Of a stretch of 64,000 bases of DNA, positions 10,425 through 21,719 are shown one piece after another (the first letter of the stretch is position 1; each line of letters opens with the position of its first letter). The notes beneath the pieces were generated by a model. It searched no databases and was not told the DNA's origin. It saw only the letters and a list, made by a program, of their open reading frames with translations. This stretch comes from Sympetrum striolatum (Eukaryota > Arthropoda > Insecta > Odonata > Libellulidae): positions 310,001 to 374,000 of the forward strand of contig CANPUZ010000056.1 of the NCBI GenBank assembly GCA_947579665.1. The letters are read 5' to 3'. A program made the translations under genes and the position numbers.

Positions 10425-11832
10425 CTAAAAGAAAGCGTTTTAATAATAATCAGCGATGGCAAGTAATCGAGTGAAAGCAATTGAATTATGGGTAAATATT
10501 ACAGTTTGGGTAGTTTTTACTTGTCATCATTACTAACAAATTATTTAAATTGTAATTACATCCTCATTTGCTTAGAGTAATGGTCACTTTTCAAAAACCT
10601 TAAGAAATTGCGTTTTTATGCAAACCTCGACTCCTTGTCCATTTGAGATTCATTTAAATGAAGGGGAATGGACGTCGAGTGCCATTTCGGCTTTTAAAAG
10701 AGCCCAATCAGTAGAAGTGTTTGTTTTTTGCAATAAACGATAAAACCAAGAAATAACGCAAATTTTGGCAGATTTCGCAATGAAACGCTAATTTCGACAG
10801 TTTTAATAAGCTGCACGGATTTTGGTGATTTTCGCTTCATTCATCACTTGTAAGAGAGGGAAATGCAATTTTGGTAAATAAATACACAATATATGATTGT
10901 ATCATTTACGTATTTTTTGTCATATATTTGACCACCCATGACATCTTTGCTTGCGCGAATTCAGCTTTGATCTTTTGCAATAAATTCATAAAATTTTCTT
11001 CCCATTATGAATTGTCACAAAATCTCACTTAATTCCCCAAACAAAAATGTTTTTTTTCCTAATATCTATCGTGTCAATAAGTTTTTAATGAAAATATAAT
11101 GTTTCGCTGATCTGCAGCTGTGAAGGCATTTTCCTTAGGTGTTTACAGCACAGTTTTAAATAAATTTAATTTAATATTTTGCATTATTTACAGTTAATGA
11201 TATTTTTAATGCTTTTAATGTTTATGCTTAAGTGTACCTAATATTATTCCTTTACTTAAATGACTCTGTGAAAATTAGTAACACCAAATTTAGGAAACAT
11301 AAAACACAAAACATCACAATTTGCTTTTCAAATCAACAAATTTCAGAAAAAATAAAAAAACTTTCAAACACGTCTACCAATGAGCTATCGCTGATACAAC
11401 TGGATTTCGTGTGATTGCATGAAAAGTAAATACACTAGGGCAAGCAAAGGGGAACCTTCTAGAACCTAGATCAAAAAAATAATCAAATATGAAAATTATA
11501 AAGCTGTTTATTGCTCTTCACGGATTACATTTGGCAGGGAATTCCAGAAATTAATGGCAGACACTGTTAATGATTAACTGAAGGAGATAGATCAATGTGA
11601 CGGAATGTCAAAAGTACAGAATTTATTTCTTAAGGGCGGGAGAGGTGAGGAGGAGGTAAAGTGAAATCCTTAAGCAAATGCAGAGGCTGATTATTGCTAA
11701 TAATTGTAGACAATTAAAGTCCACTAACGTATTTCCTTCTTATTGATGCTGTCAGCCAACATAAATTTCGTGGAAAAGGGCTAACATGTTCCTAACCTCT
11801 TAACTCCACAAACAAATCTATCTTAGTTATTA
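10425..11832. other. Intronic AT-rich sequence
   Basis: This lies between host exons at 10176 and 23927. No gene or well-bounded element was identified here. Confidence 0.5.
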
Positions 11833-12343
11833 CCATATTTCCCGGCCCATTACATCACCTTGCTTTTTCAGGTAAGAATTTACAAAGAAAAACTCATACA
11901 TTGTTACATAAGGTTGAGTCTCGGTAAACTCTTAATCGCATATTATCGCTCTGTATTAGCATAGGGATGACATCTCCGTTACCTCAATGTATAGAAGTTT
12001 TGCAGTAGCACCACATGCGAGATTAAACAAAGCGTGCTACGTTGTATGAATTTCTGATTTATCTCGGAATATTTGAATAGGAAGTTCTGTCATCAAAATA
12101 TTAAAATAGAATTCCTTACTACTTGATCAAAAAAGTATCATTATCGAAATTTGTAACTAACTGAACTATTTTCAATGCCTGATATGGTAAAAAATACTAA
12201 ATGGTATGGATTTATCCTGGCAAAGCAGTTTGCTTATTATAGGACAGAGTTATACCCATATACCATCGGCGGATAAGATGCAGACTGATTTTAGAGCATG
12301 TTTTGGAGTAAAAAAAGTGCCTCTTATAGGCCGGGAAATACGG
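11833..12343. mobile_element. pogo/Tigger-type MITE, copy 2 (511 bp)
   Basis: TIRs are CCATATTTCCCGGCC on the left and GGCCGGGAAATACGG on the right, with TA at 11831-11832 and 12344-12345. The interior matches the 5157-5660 element in the same orientation. Non-autonomous. Confidence 0.85.
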
Positions 12344-12451
12344 TAATAAATTCTTTTGATTAATTATATTATACAAATGAATTTCCTCATCACAAATTAC
12401 AGAATTAAAATTACATATAGTTACTAAAAATAAATGTAAAATACAAGTATA

Positions 12452-13159
12452 TTAGGGTGTCCCAGAAGAATCGAAATCATTTTTTTGAACTTATATCCCC
12501 TATTATTTTTCTATTTGGTCTTATTAACTCACTTAATAAATATTATTGCGATTGGATTATGTTAATCCGTGCCAACTTAATGCCAAAAAATTTTGAGAAA
12601 TAAAAATTTGTAGGAAAAAGGGGGACACCAGGTTAATGGGTAATTAACTAATGAATTCGCACAAATCTTTAAGGGCACGTTCTTTGATTAAAATTGGTGG
12701 ACATGTGTCTGAACGTTTAACTCAATTGTCTTTTGTTTTAAAAAAAAATGGCAACTGAATATCGGAGTTATGCAACCAAACCATTCATGTGCATTACTAT
12801 ATAGATCTTGAATCAATAGAAAATTATTTTCTTCCAATTCTTTTACTGATAACTTATATTTTTGCAATTAAATTTCATCTTGTTACCTTCCACACACTAT
12901 AGTTTTATTTAGCAATAACTCAAACATACATAACTTCGTACATTGGACTAGAATCAAAAAAAGCTGGCCAAAAATACTAAAGTGGATTTAGTTTGTGTGA
13001 ACTTCGACGCTTATAAATTCTGTATTCAGCCATTAATATTATTATTAAGTAAATTACTTTGTAATTACCATAAACCAATACCAATAAAATTACCAGGTTA
13101 ATAAGTTAATAAATAAATTAATAAAAAATTTTCTCCATTACATCTTGGGAAACCCTAAT
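12452..13159. mobile_element. Possible ~0.7 kb DNA transposon with short imperfect TIRs
   Basis: The left end reads TTAGGGTGTCCCAGAAGA. The right end, reversed, reads TTAGGGTTTCCCAAGATG. A possible 3-base duplication is GTA. There is no coding capacity, and the superfamily cannot be decided. Confidence 0.45.
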
Positions 13160-13435
13160 GTACACAGTGAAATATATTCCACATTTCTTTAGTGTGCTAT
13201 TGTGCAATTCAGCAAAGTCCTCCTGATTTAACAGAAAACCTTAAATTCTTATGACAACTGTAAAGCTGGGGGAGGTTAAATATTTTAGGAGTAATCCCGA
13301 GGATAATGTCACAGAAAAGCAATCGGTGAAAACATGTTACCATTATTTAACATGGTTTATGCGGTGTCAATTTCATTTGTTGCTATCCTATGGCTGAACA
13401 CTGTTCATATTATACATATATATTTATTTATTTCC

Positions 13436-14860
13436 ACTCCTCACTACCGCCACAGTTCGTTGCCTCATCGGGGCGGAGGGATGTTAACGGAGATTGGAGG
13501 CGATACATAGCCCAGGTTCAACCATGCTAAGAAGGCTTCAACAATATCTCCGGCCAAATAATGTAAGTGGTATTCACCAACCGGCAGTAGGACAGCCTGG
13601 TGAATTATTGTCCTAACCCCCCCAAATACAAGTACAATTTTCATGATGAGCTTCTTTAACGGAAATATTTCCGGACGTAAAAGCACCACCCATTCGGATG
13701 TCCGGGAGGTGGTGGCATTAAAGAGGTCCATGATGAAGAAAAGAATTACTACCCTGCAATTCGCAACCTACAACTGCCGCAGCTTGAAGAGTGAAGAAAA
13801 ATTGCTGGAACTACTCAATGAAGCAGAGAAGATAAAATGGGATGTCATCGTTCTCAGAGTAGTCAGAAGAAAATTGGAAGAGCTACTTACACTGAAGGAA
13901 GGACACTTATTCTTTTACAGGGGTACCAAGGATGGAAGAAATGGAGGCGTTGGATTTTTGATCAACAAGAGATGGAAGGATAATGTGGTAAAAATCGAAG
14001 GTGTATCAGATAGAATTTGTAAACTCATACTAAAGATCAATGAGCTTTACTCAGTAAAGGTCATCCAAGTCCATGCACCAACAGCGGCAAGCAGCGAAGA
14101 GGAAATTGAAAACTTCTAGCAAACTCTCGGCACTGAACATGACAAGGAGGCCCACTACTACAAAGTCATTATGGGAGATTTTAATGCTCGTGTAGGTCAG
14201 GGGGAAGCTGATGACACTGTCGCAGGACAATACGGACTGGGCCAGAGAAATGAGCGAGGTCAACGCTTAGTAGAGTTTGCAGAATGCACCAATATGTATA
14301 TAGCAAATACGTACTTTAAGAAAATCCTACAAGGAAATGGACGTGGAGAGGTCCCAATGGAACAGAAAATTAAATAGGCTTTATATTGGTAAACAGACTC
14401 TAAGTTGGTTACTTGCAAGAAGGATGAGATAAATGTCGGTAAACTATCAGATAACAAGAAGGAGTTTCAGCTGGAACTAAGAAATAGATACTCAGCACTT
14501 CAGGAGGAAGAACTCGAAACCAAAGTTATGGAAGTCGTGAAGAAAGCAGCAGAGGAAGTAGCAAGCATGCCAAGAAAACCGAAGGATAAGAAGTTTAGTG
14601 ATAGAACCCAGCAAATGAAGAAACGACGGAAGGAACTGAAGAATTCAGACACTCTAAGAGATAACATCGAATATGCCGAGCTTTGCAAAGTCATCAGAGT
14701 AGCAATCAAGGAAGATGTGAGGAATTTTAATGAAATGATTGTGCAAGAGGCCATGGAAAATAACAAGAGCATAAAGAGATTTAATAGATTTAATATTTAC
14801 AGCGTGACATGCTGCTCTCAGCCACAAGATAGTACCAATGTGAGCAGCAGATGACACACT
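13436..14860 (+). mobile_element. 5' part of an RTE-type non-LTR retrotransposon, truncated
   Basis: The coding part starts near 13643 and encodes an apurinic-type endonuclease: ATYNCRSLKSEEKL, a damaged catalytic region (WDVIVLRVVRRK, where families have a Glu in SEVR), RNGGVGFLI, a stop at 14117-14119, then MGDFNARVGQ at 14171. After a frameshift near 14310 (WTWRGPNGTEN) the part carrying the last catalytic His is missing. The sequence jumps to the linker (LRNRYSALQEEELETKVMEV) at 14405-14800. No reverse transcriptase follows. The upstream 13436-13640 resembles a 5' leader. The copy is dead: stops, frameshift, internal deletion and 3' truncation. Confidence 0.8.
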
Positions 14861-14869
14861 CCGCATGGA

Positions 14870-17410
14870 ACGTGTTAACTAAATTTTAGGGGTACAGAAG
14901 CTTCTTTTTTTAAATAATGAATTATAGCAAAGTGATAGTAATAAGTCTGCTTTAACTCTATAATTTTTACACACTCATTAACAACGTAGACAAATTTAGC
15001 CACAAATATTCGGCCTAAATGTTCCTTAAAAATTCAATATTCATCTAAGTCAAGAAAACAGTAATTTTTAAGTATCACTTATTATACATATTACAATCAG
15101 AACCATTTAAAGATATGCTACGAAAAGCAAGAAAATTAAATAGCGTTATTGTCAACTACACAGGCCTACAAATTTTAACTTTTCTTGGTGCCACGGATGT
15201 AATAGCAATTCATAACTAATTTCTGGATGCCAATTAGAGACATGAACTCTAAAAAGCCCTGACATTAACTGATTTCCTATAAAGATCACTTTTATCCATT
15301 TTTTTAATTTTTTAATTGTAAGCCAATTTCAGGCAGGTTATACCAATATAATAATTTTAATACTGTCACTGTAGTGTAAATAATAATATAATTATAAAAT
15401 AAACAATAAAGCATAAAATAAAATTATTCTTATTTAATTAAATAATAATAAATAAAAGTAAATAATAAAATTAATAATATAATAATTAAATATGATTTAA
15501 ATGTCATGTAAATTGCAAATTCATTTTAGACCTATTAAAACTTTTGTAGCCTAATTGAAGACAGGTTTCTATTTATTTCATAATTATTTAGATCTGCAAT
15601 TTGTATTAGAAAAGATATGCTCATTGATTCTCAACAGGGAATATAGAATTTGCCTCATTTCCACAGAAGAGAATGTAACACATCCAATTTCAATTTAATC
15701 GTGCAGTTGAACAAAAAAAAAATGCTCAATACTTTTCGAATTTCTCTCATCTTGGAGCTGAAGTACTGACAATAACAATCTTCATAGAATATTTAATGAT
15801 TCTATTCTTAACTTTGTGCTATCATTCTCTTTAGTTTAATTTTTTTAGATACGATTTGGAAAGCATGAAAATGAGCTTTACATTTCCCAAGCTTTTATTC
15901 CTATATACTACAATAGCCATGGTTAACAAAACTTGGAAGTCACTGTTCCCATCCTTTTCAACGACACATGACTTACACTCATTAGGGAAAATTTCAACAG
16001 TCAAACAAGAAGTGAAAAAATGATTACTGATACTAGACTGATATAAATTATTTTTAAATGAGGCACCTGCTGATAAGTCCTATGTATGGACTGTCTGTAT
16101 GTATATTGTTCTACATTTATGGTTCTCAACATAATTTGTTGCTGTAAAATATTTGTATATTAATATTATGTAAATTTAAATGATAAATGTGACATTAAAA
16201 GATAGCTAAATATTGTCTTTTCAATTGATATTGTGTTGACATGAATGATTTTTAATATATTTGTTAATTATTACTTCTTTGTTTAAAAAAGGCACCTGAT
16301 GACAAGCCATTTTAGGCTCAGCACGAACTACAATGTTAATTTCTTTATCTTAAATTTCATTTAACTATTGTTTATTTTTAAAAATTCTATATGCAATTTT
16401 TTTATCATATTACTTGTTGATTATGAAGTGAAAGTTATGTTTTTTGTCAGAAGGTTGATCATAATGTGTATACAGCATTGTAAAATAAATTCACTTAATA
16501 AATGTATACTTTCCCAGGTTAAAAAAATTAAAACATGCATTTCTAAGACTGAAGATTTTATGTGATGATTAAGGAAAATTCTCAAATGGTTAAATGATAG
16601 TTCTGGTGATTTGTTACTGCAAGAATTACCTATTCTTCACATAATTCACAATCCAAACCTTTACTTTGAAATAAGTCTGAATTCTCAACGCATTCTAATG
16701 ATAGAGGATTGGATTCAACAACCATAACAGTCATAAGCAGAGACTGGTTGTTCACAACCTTACAATACTTAGTGCATTTTATTGAAATTGTTGAAATTTG
16801 AATTTGAAAACTATTTTCAAGTCAATTACACTTGTGGAACATGGTTACAATTTGTACCTGCATATAAGTTGAACTTTGAAGCCTAGAAAAATTGCTTGGG
16901 CTCGACTTATATACCTTAATAATAATAATAATAATAATAATAATAGTTTTGCAAATAAATGAAACTGCCTGCTTTACACTTGTTGTACATAAATTCTCGC
17001 AACTCACCACAATTATTTCTTACTTAAACTAATTTTTGGCAATTCTAATTAGCATAGATATCATATAAAACAAATTTCATCATCAAATACAATTTAGGTC
17101 AAAAGTATGTTATGTTATGACATGTTTTAATAAGAAAAGATTAAAATTAGTAAAACGCTTCAATAACTCTAAATAAATTTCACGCATATTTATTCTCTGC
17201 AAATTATATTCATTTCTTCACCTGCAGTTTTATTTTACAAAAATTGATATATATTTCCATGTTTTATTTTTACAAATGAAGATCAATAAGCATATCATGG
17301 TTTGTTTTTGTTTATGTAATCGCTATGATTCGACTTATTGTTAGGAGTTAATGGAAGTTGTTTTAGCAGTGTCAGGATTTGTTATTACCACGCTATATTA
17401 TTATATTTTT
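14870..17410. other. AT-rich intronic stretch
   Basis: No gene is supported. Two related CACCTGNTGA-stem motifs lie at about 16063 and 16292; the second has an AGCC/GGCT stem but no GAAA in the expected place. A trinucleotide repeat is listed separately. Confidence 0.5.
16917..16945 (+). repeat. (TAA)n microsatellite
   Basis: About nine perfect TAA units. Confidence 0.95.
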
Positions 17411-17414
17411 TCAA

Positions 17415-17486
17415 GGCGTTATATTGGCCGATGACAACCAGGCACTCCAAGGAATGATAGGATGTTTAGAGGAAGAAATGGATATA
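17415..17486 (+). pseudogene. LINE reverse-transcriptase fragment
   Basis: The plus strand encodes GVILADDNQALQGMIGCLEE, which resembles RT motif C (ADDQAL) and the following helix. It ends exactly at the TA target site of the Tigger element beginning at 17487. The other half is not recognisable beyond 21307. Confidence 0.4.
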
Positions 17487-17869
17487 CAGTAGAACGGTTA
17501 GATTTTTAGAATGGTTAGGATTTAGTGATTTAGCTTAATAATTAAACATGGCTTTCCAGTAATGTAAGTAGTTGGAGTCATGCTCGTTAGACGCGAGTTT
17601 TTCTCCGGTGCCGGCAATTCGCAGCTGGTGAGAGCAGAAGTCCTTCTCCTATACTCTAATGGACACATTTCTCCAGCATCTGCGCACTAACTCCGAATTC
17701 AGCTCAGCAGATCCATCGACAGAATCATTTTCTGTATTTTTTTAAACCCGAATGTTTGAAACACTTATTCACACTTTCGGGTGATATTTTCCCCAGGCCA
17801 ATGCAAACCCATGGATTGCCTCCAGGACATTCCATTTGATGCGGGTTTCTTTTGACATTAACTTCCTCA

Positions 17870-18330
17870 TTAACGTATTAATGGGGTTGATTTAAAATGG
17901 CGCTTTGTAGCTCCAATAATGCCCTGATCTAATGGCTGCAACACACTTGTGCAGTTAGGGGGATAGAACACAAGCTCTATGTTTGTTAATTTAATGACGG
18001 GGTGGGCCGGACAGCGAACCATGAACAGCACAATTTTTCTATTTTTCCCTCCAATTTTGGCATCAAAAGCCTTTAGCCACTGTGTAAAAATTTGTCCTAT
18101 CATCTATGCTTTGGCGTTGGACTCGTAAGTACAGGGAATATTTCGCTGGCCACAAAAAGCTCGGGGACGCACGGATTTTCCAACAATTATTTATCACATC
18201 CAGTCATGTTCGTGTAGAGGAGAACTGTAAGCCTCTCCTTACTCCTTTTTCCACCTTAGCAGCGGTCGCCCTAAACAGCCAAGGTTTTTTCCGGCAGTAA
18301 ATTGTAAAACAGTGCTGTCTCATCCGCTTT
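17870..18330 (-). pseudogene. Tigger transposase, DDE C-terminal part
   Basis: The fragment begins with the first catalytic Asp region (DETALFYNLLPEKTLAV, near 18325). It continues with frame breaks through GGK and SKERLTVLL-like sequence. The intact tail 17870-18103 carries NRKIVLFMVRCPAHP and PPNCTSVLQPLDQGII. The second catalytic Asp, normally in a FxDNxPxHP context, is Val here, so the copy is inactive. The third Asp (PLDQ) is retained. The order and motifs are those of the DDE superfamily endonuclease of Tigger/JRK proteins. Confidence 0.85.
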
Positions 18331-18477
18331 GTATATATCCTAATTACGTGGAGATTAATAACAGTTTGTCACACTAAATACATGGCCTATCTTACAACTT
18401 ATAGTATTTAAACGATAATCTGCTTGGAACAATTAAACACAATGTATTCAATTCCACAACTTTTTAATTCCACCACA

Positions 18478-18517
18478 CACACGACCGGTTTCAACTAGTT
18501 ATAGCCATCATCGGGTA
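18478..18517 (-). ncRNA. Hammerhead-ribozyme-like motif, split pair
   Basis: On the minus strand: CCGATGA (CTGATGA with one change), an extra T, stem II GGCTA/TAGTT (five pairs, two of them G-U) with loop TAAC, GAAA, stem III ACCGGT, C, then GTG pairing with the bases before the core. The opposite arm at 20123-20145 keeps only the stem II/GAAA half (ACTAGTTGAAACTGGTC). Confidence 0.45.
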
Positions 18518-18522
18518 TAGTA

Positions 18523-20122
18523 CCGTATTTTCTGGTAAATAACACGCACCTACTAGATAACACGCATATTAAAAATCTCTTCACTGTGAGAAATGTATAG
18601 ATAACACGCATTTCAGAAATTTCTTCTCTGTGATTTATGTATTGATAACGCGCATTTCAAATTTGTACTATTTTTCATAAAGGGCTTTAAAGATCGTTAT
18701 GATGCTGTTTACGCCGCAGCAAAATCATTATAACTACCTTTCTATGCACAAATGAACTAGGAAATAAACAATTTTGAAAGTGGTATCGAAGGTATTTCAA
18801 TAGTACCTAATTATATTTATTATTGTAAGGCCATGGAAGAAAGAAAAGCAAAAACACGCAAATCGTACACGGCTCAATTTAAGCTGGAAGTTATTCAGTT
18901 TGCAAAAGTTAATGGAAATCGTGCAGCAGGGAGAAAATTCAATGTAAATGAAGCTAGTGTGAGAGAGTGGCGAAAGAATGAGGAGGTTTTTAAGAAACTG
19001 CATCGTGGAAAACGAGTCATGCGCTACAGAATGTGTTTCTGGCCAACACTCGAAAAAGAACTTTACGACTGAACTACTCGTGAACGATCAAGAGGAATAA
19101 GACTATCAACAACTAGAATTTTACTTCAAGCAAAGCAAATTGCACGAGAGAAAAACAAAAACAAAGCTCTTGGGGATTCCGGTTCATGATGAGAAATAAT
19201 TTAAGTGTTCGTGCCTCGACAAGCATTGGTCAGAAACTACCTGTAGATAGGGGGACCAAGGTGATAGCATTTAGACAGTTTTTGAAAGAGTGCATTTTCG
19301 AAGTGGAAGAAATGCATGTTGGTAATATGGATGAGGTCCCAGTAAGTTTTGACCTTCCAACTGCAATGACTGTGAATCTTGAAGGTGTAAAGGAAGTGTC
19401 AATTACTACGACAGGACACGAAAAGTCAAATTTTACAATTGTATTGTGCATAACGTCAGATGGTTGCAAGCTATCTCCTATGGTGATATTTAAGAGGAAA
19501 ACATTTCCAAAGAGGCGTTTTTCGAAAGACCTTATTGTTACCGCAAATGAAAAAGGATGGATAAATAAAGAAATGCTGAAGACCTAGTTAGATAATGTTT
19601 GGAAAAAACATAAACATGCTTTCTTCAGCCCCAAATCTGTTTTAATTATGGATGCATGTCGAGCCCATCCAGTGCCTGAAGTAAAGAAATTGGTCAACAA
19701 ATACTCCAAGGTAGCAATTATACCTGGTGGACTGACGAAGAAACTTCAACCCCTTGATTTAACGGTGAATAAATCCTTCAAATCAAAACTTCGAGCTAGT
19801 TTTAAAGCAATTCTTGAACTAATTACTTAAGTTTCATTTTTTATGCTTTCTTCCTATGTGTTATGCAGACAATGTTTTTTCACCACAGTAATGTTTTGCA
19901 ATAATTACTCATTTCGAAATTAATTATATAATTACATTAACATTTACAATATGTTGGTTATAATAAAATTGCCCTAGTAAGTGAGTATTGTTTAGTCATT
20001 TGTTTCCGAGTTCAATATTCAATTAAACAAGATTTTCGATTGTATATCACGCACTATTATTTTTATCATTTTTCTATATTTTTTGTATAGATAACACGCG
20101 GGTTATCTACCAGAAAATACGG
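18523..20122 (+). mobile_element. pogo-like DNA transposon (1.6 kb), nested
   Basis: TIRs CCGTATTTTCTGGTA (left) and TACCAGAAAATACGG (right) are flanked by TA at 18521-18522 and 20123-20124. A subterminal motif GATAACACGCAT-type recurs four times at the left (about 18536, 18556, 18601, 18645) and again near 20092-20110. It encodes a broken transposase (18833-19830). Confidence 0.85.
18833..19830 (+). pseudogene. pogo-like transposase, degenerate
   Basis: The N-terminal 80 residues (KSYTAQFKLEVIQFAKVNGN, then AAGRKFNVNEASVREWRK) form a CENP-B/Brinker-type helix-turn-helix for TIR binding. The catalytic domain follows in another frame: NMDEVPVSFDLP holds the first Asp (near 19329), MDACRAHP the second (19648), and GGLTKKLQPLDLTVNKSFK the third (near 19755). 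Stops at about 19070 and 19585 and a frame change between parts show that it is dead. The order and spacing fit a DDD-type pogo transposase. Confidence 0.85.
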
Positions 20123-20373
20123 TAACTAGTTGAAACTGGTCGTGTGTGTGGTGGAATTAAAACGTTGTGGAATTGAATACATTGTGTTAAATTTTTCCAG
20201 TAATGGAATTCTACAAAGTGACGGCTGCTACCATTGAGATAATTTGCTTTTTGCATTATTTACCTTTCCTTCGAGGATCGACTTGAGAATTGGAAGCCAA
20301 TTATGTACCGCTTGCTCATTTACTTAACTGGATTCACCGCTAATTATGTGGAGTGATCTCTTCTTCCTTTAAA

Positions 20374-20720
20374 TCAGTTCAGCCAATCATCCGTGCTACG
20401 GAAATTGTCCAGTTTCATGCGAAGGGCAAGCTCTTCAGCTTTCGCTTTTATCATTGTTCCGCTGATTGGAATTCCTAGAGATCGCTGCTGAGTGAACCAT
20501 TCTAATAGAATGCACTCCAACTCCGTATTATCCGCTGGCCGTAGTGTTTTGCACACTCCTGGAGTATTTTGCATTATGAATGCAAACTTAATTTTTTCTT
20601 TGTTCTTCAAAATCATGCAAAAAAATGCCGATTTCGGATTTACTCGCGGTTTCTCTTTCGCACAATTTAAAATTTCTTTGCTAAATCTAAAGCCTTTCTT
20701 TTGCTCTCCATCACAGAACT
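20374..20720 (-). pseudogene. Tigger transposase, N-terminal DNA-binding part
   Basis: The minus strand starts MESKRKALDLAKKF near 20715, shifts frame, and then reads ILKNKEKIKFAF and the CENP-B-type HTH sequence LECILLEWFTQQRSLGIPIS, then KAEELALRMKLDNF and STDDWL. This is the second helix-turn-helix of Tigger transposases, upstream of the DDE part at 17870-18330 from which it is separated by the insertion at 18434-20189. Confidence 0.8.
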
Positions 20721-21349
20721 GTCACACTAGAAACTCAGTTATTGGAAAGCTCTGAACAGACTCACGTCTAATGATCAACTGATGGAAGAGCGATGGCCAT
20801 CATGTGGAAATTCATATCAAATTTAATTCTCAAGATATTTTTCATTCACACGCTTCATAACTAATGAATCGGCGCGAGGGACAGGTTACCCTGTAAATCC
20901 GAAACAGCGCTGCTTATACCTCTTCCATTAGACGGTTTGGTGCCAAGTTTCGAGTGAAAACAAATCCCACAGGTGGATGCCAATAAAATTGAAACTCGAT
21001 TCAACCTGCTGACTAGAGGGATTATCGACGAAAATAAACAAGATACAAGGGGATAAGATATAGGAGACGTAAGGGACAAAGGGGATAGTGAAAATCGTGA
21101 GACGTCTTCGATTACGAGATATGCCACCTGCAAGGCGAATATAGAACCGTGACACTCGTTATAACGATACCTCAGATTTTGATCACTCGTTATAATGGAA
21201 GTAACTCCCTATCCTTTTTGCTGTGAGACGGACAACGTCCAATGAATCACTCGCTATAACGCAACTCTCGCTATATGCCGTACTCGTTATAACGGACTTC
21301 TACTGTACATTTAATTGTCTATAACCCTTATGCCTAAAATGTCTTGAAT

Positions 21350-21640
21350 TTCCATATTTATTTACAACTCTTGATTCAAAATCAATATTGATCACTCTTT
21401 TCTTTTTATATTTATTACTGAAATAATTTTCAGTTATTAGAACATTCTATAAAAGCTTTTCAACAGGTGGAATGCTAAGCTCTTTAAAATATACTTCACC
21501 ATTTTCCTGACAAAGATTATGTTTTATTATTTTAAGGATTCTTCTCTGCTCTGACTTAATTCTTTTCCGATGAGTTACTCCACTAATTCCCCAAAGAGTA
21601 AAACATACCTGAATTAGAAAGAGTTCAACAAAACGCTGAC
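21350..21640 (-). pseudogene. LINE reverse-transcriptase C-terminal fragment
   Basis: The minus strand reads LWGISGVTHRKRIKSEQRRI, LKIIKHNLCQ and KELSIPPVEKLL. This is the post-catalytic region of CR1/Jockey-group LINE proteins (WGxxxxxxxxRIxxxQRRIxRII). It is related to, but diverged from, the LINE at 31770-35405. Confidence 0.6.
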
Positions 21641-21719
21641 GGATTTGTAATTGGGCATTTTAGAAGTTATGACTGAATTGCTAACTGAAGGGGTATATAG
21701 ATATATCTGGAGAAGTAGT

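Larger units (their letters stand above)
18434..20189. repeat. Palindrome with hammerhead-like arms, split by a pogo-like element
   Basis: The left arm 18434-18522 matches the reverse complement of 20123-20189: cacaatgtattcaattccac, taattccaccacacacacga, then accggtttcaactagtt. Removing the insert leaves two ribozyme-like motifs facing each other with a short spacer, the same layout as at 59885-59985. It sits inside the Tigger transposase gene. Confidence 0.75.
17487..21305 (-). mobile_element. Tigger transposon, disrupted by a nested insertion
   Basis: The right (5') end reads, reversed, CAGTAGAAGTCCGTTATAAC, with repeated ACTCGTTATAACG and ACTCGCTATAACG units in 21150-21300. The left end starts CAGTAGAACGG. 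TA flanks both ends (17485-17486, 21306-21307). The transposase reads on the minus strand in two pieces (20374-20720 and 17870-18330), separated by the palindrome and pogo-like element at 18434-20189. Left-end TIR similarity is limited to the first nine or so bases, so the left boundary is less certain. Confidence 0.75.

Noticed and set aside
13465..13731. 88-codon minus-strand open frame
   Set aside because: It overlaps the leader and start of the plus-strand RTE endonuclease, whose motifs are clear.
16292..16330. Another hammerhead-like motif (CACCTGATGAC...)
   Set aside because: The core CTGATGA and a stem are present, but GAAA is displaced by CAGCAC and no stem III palindrome follows.
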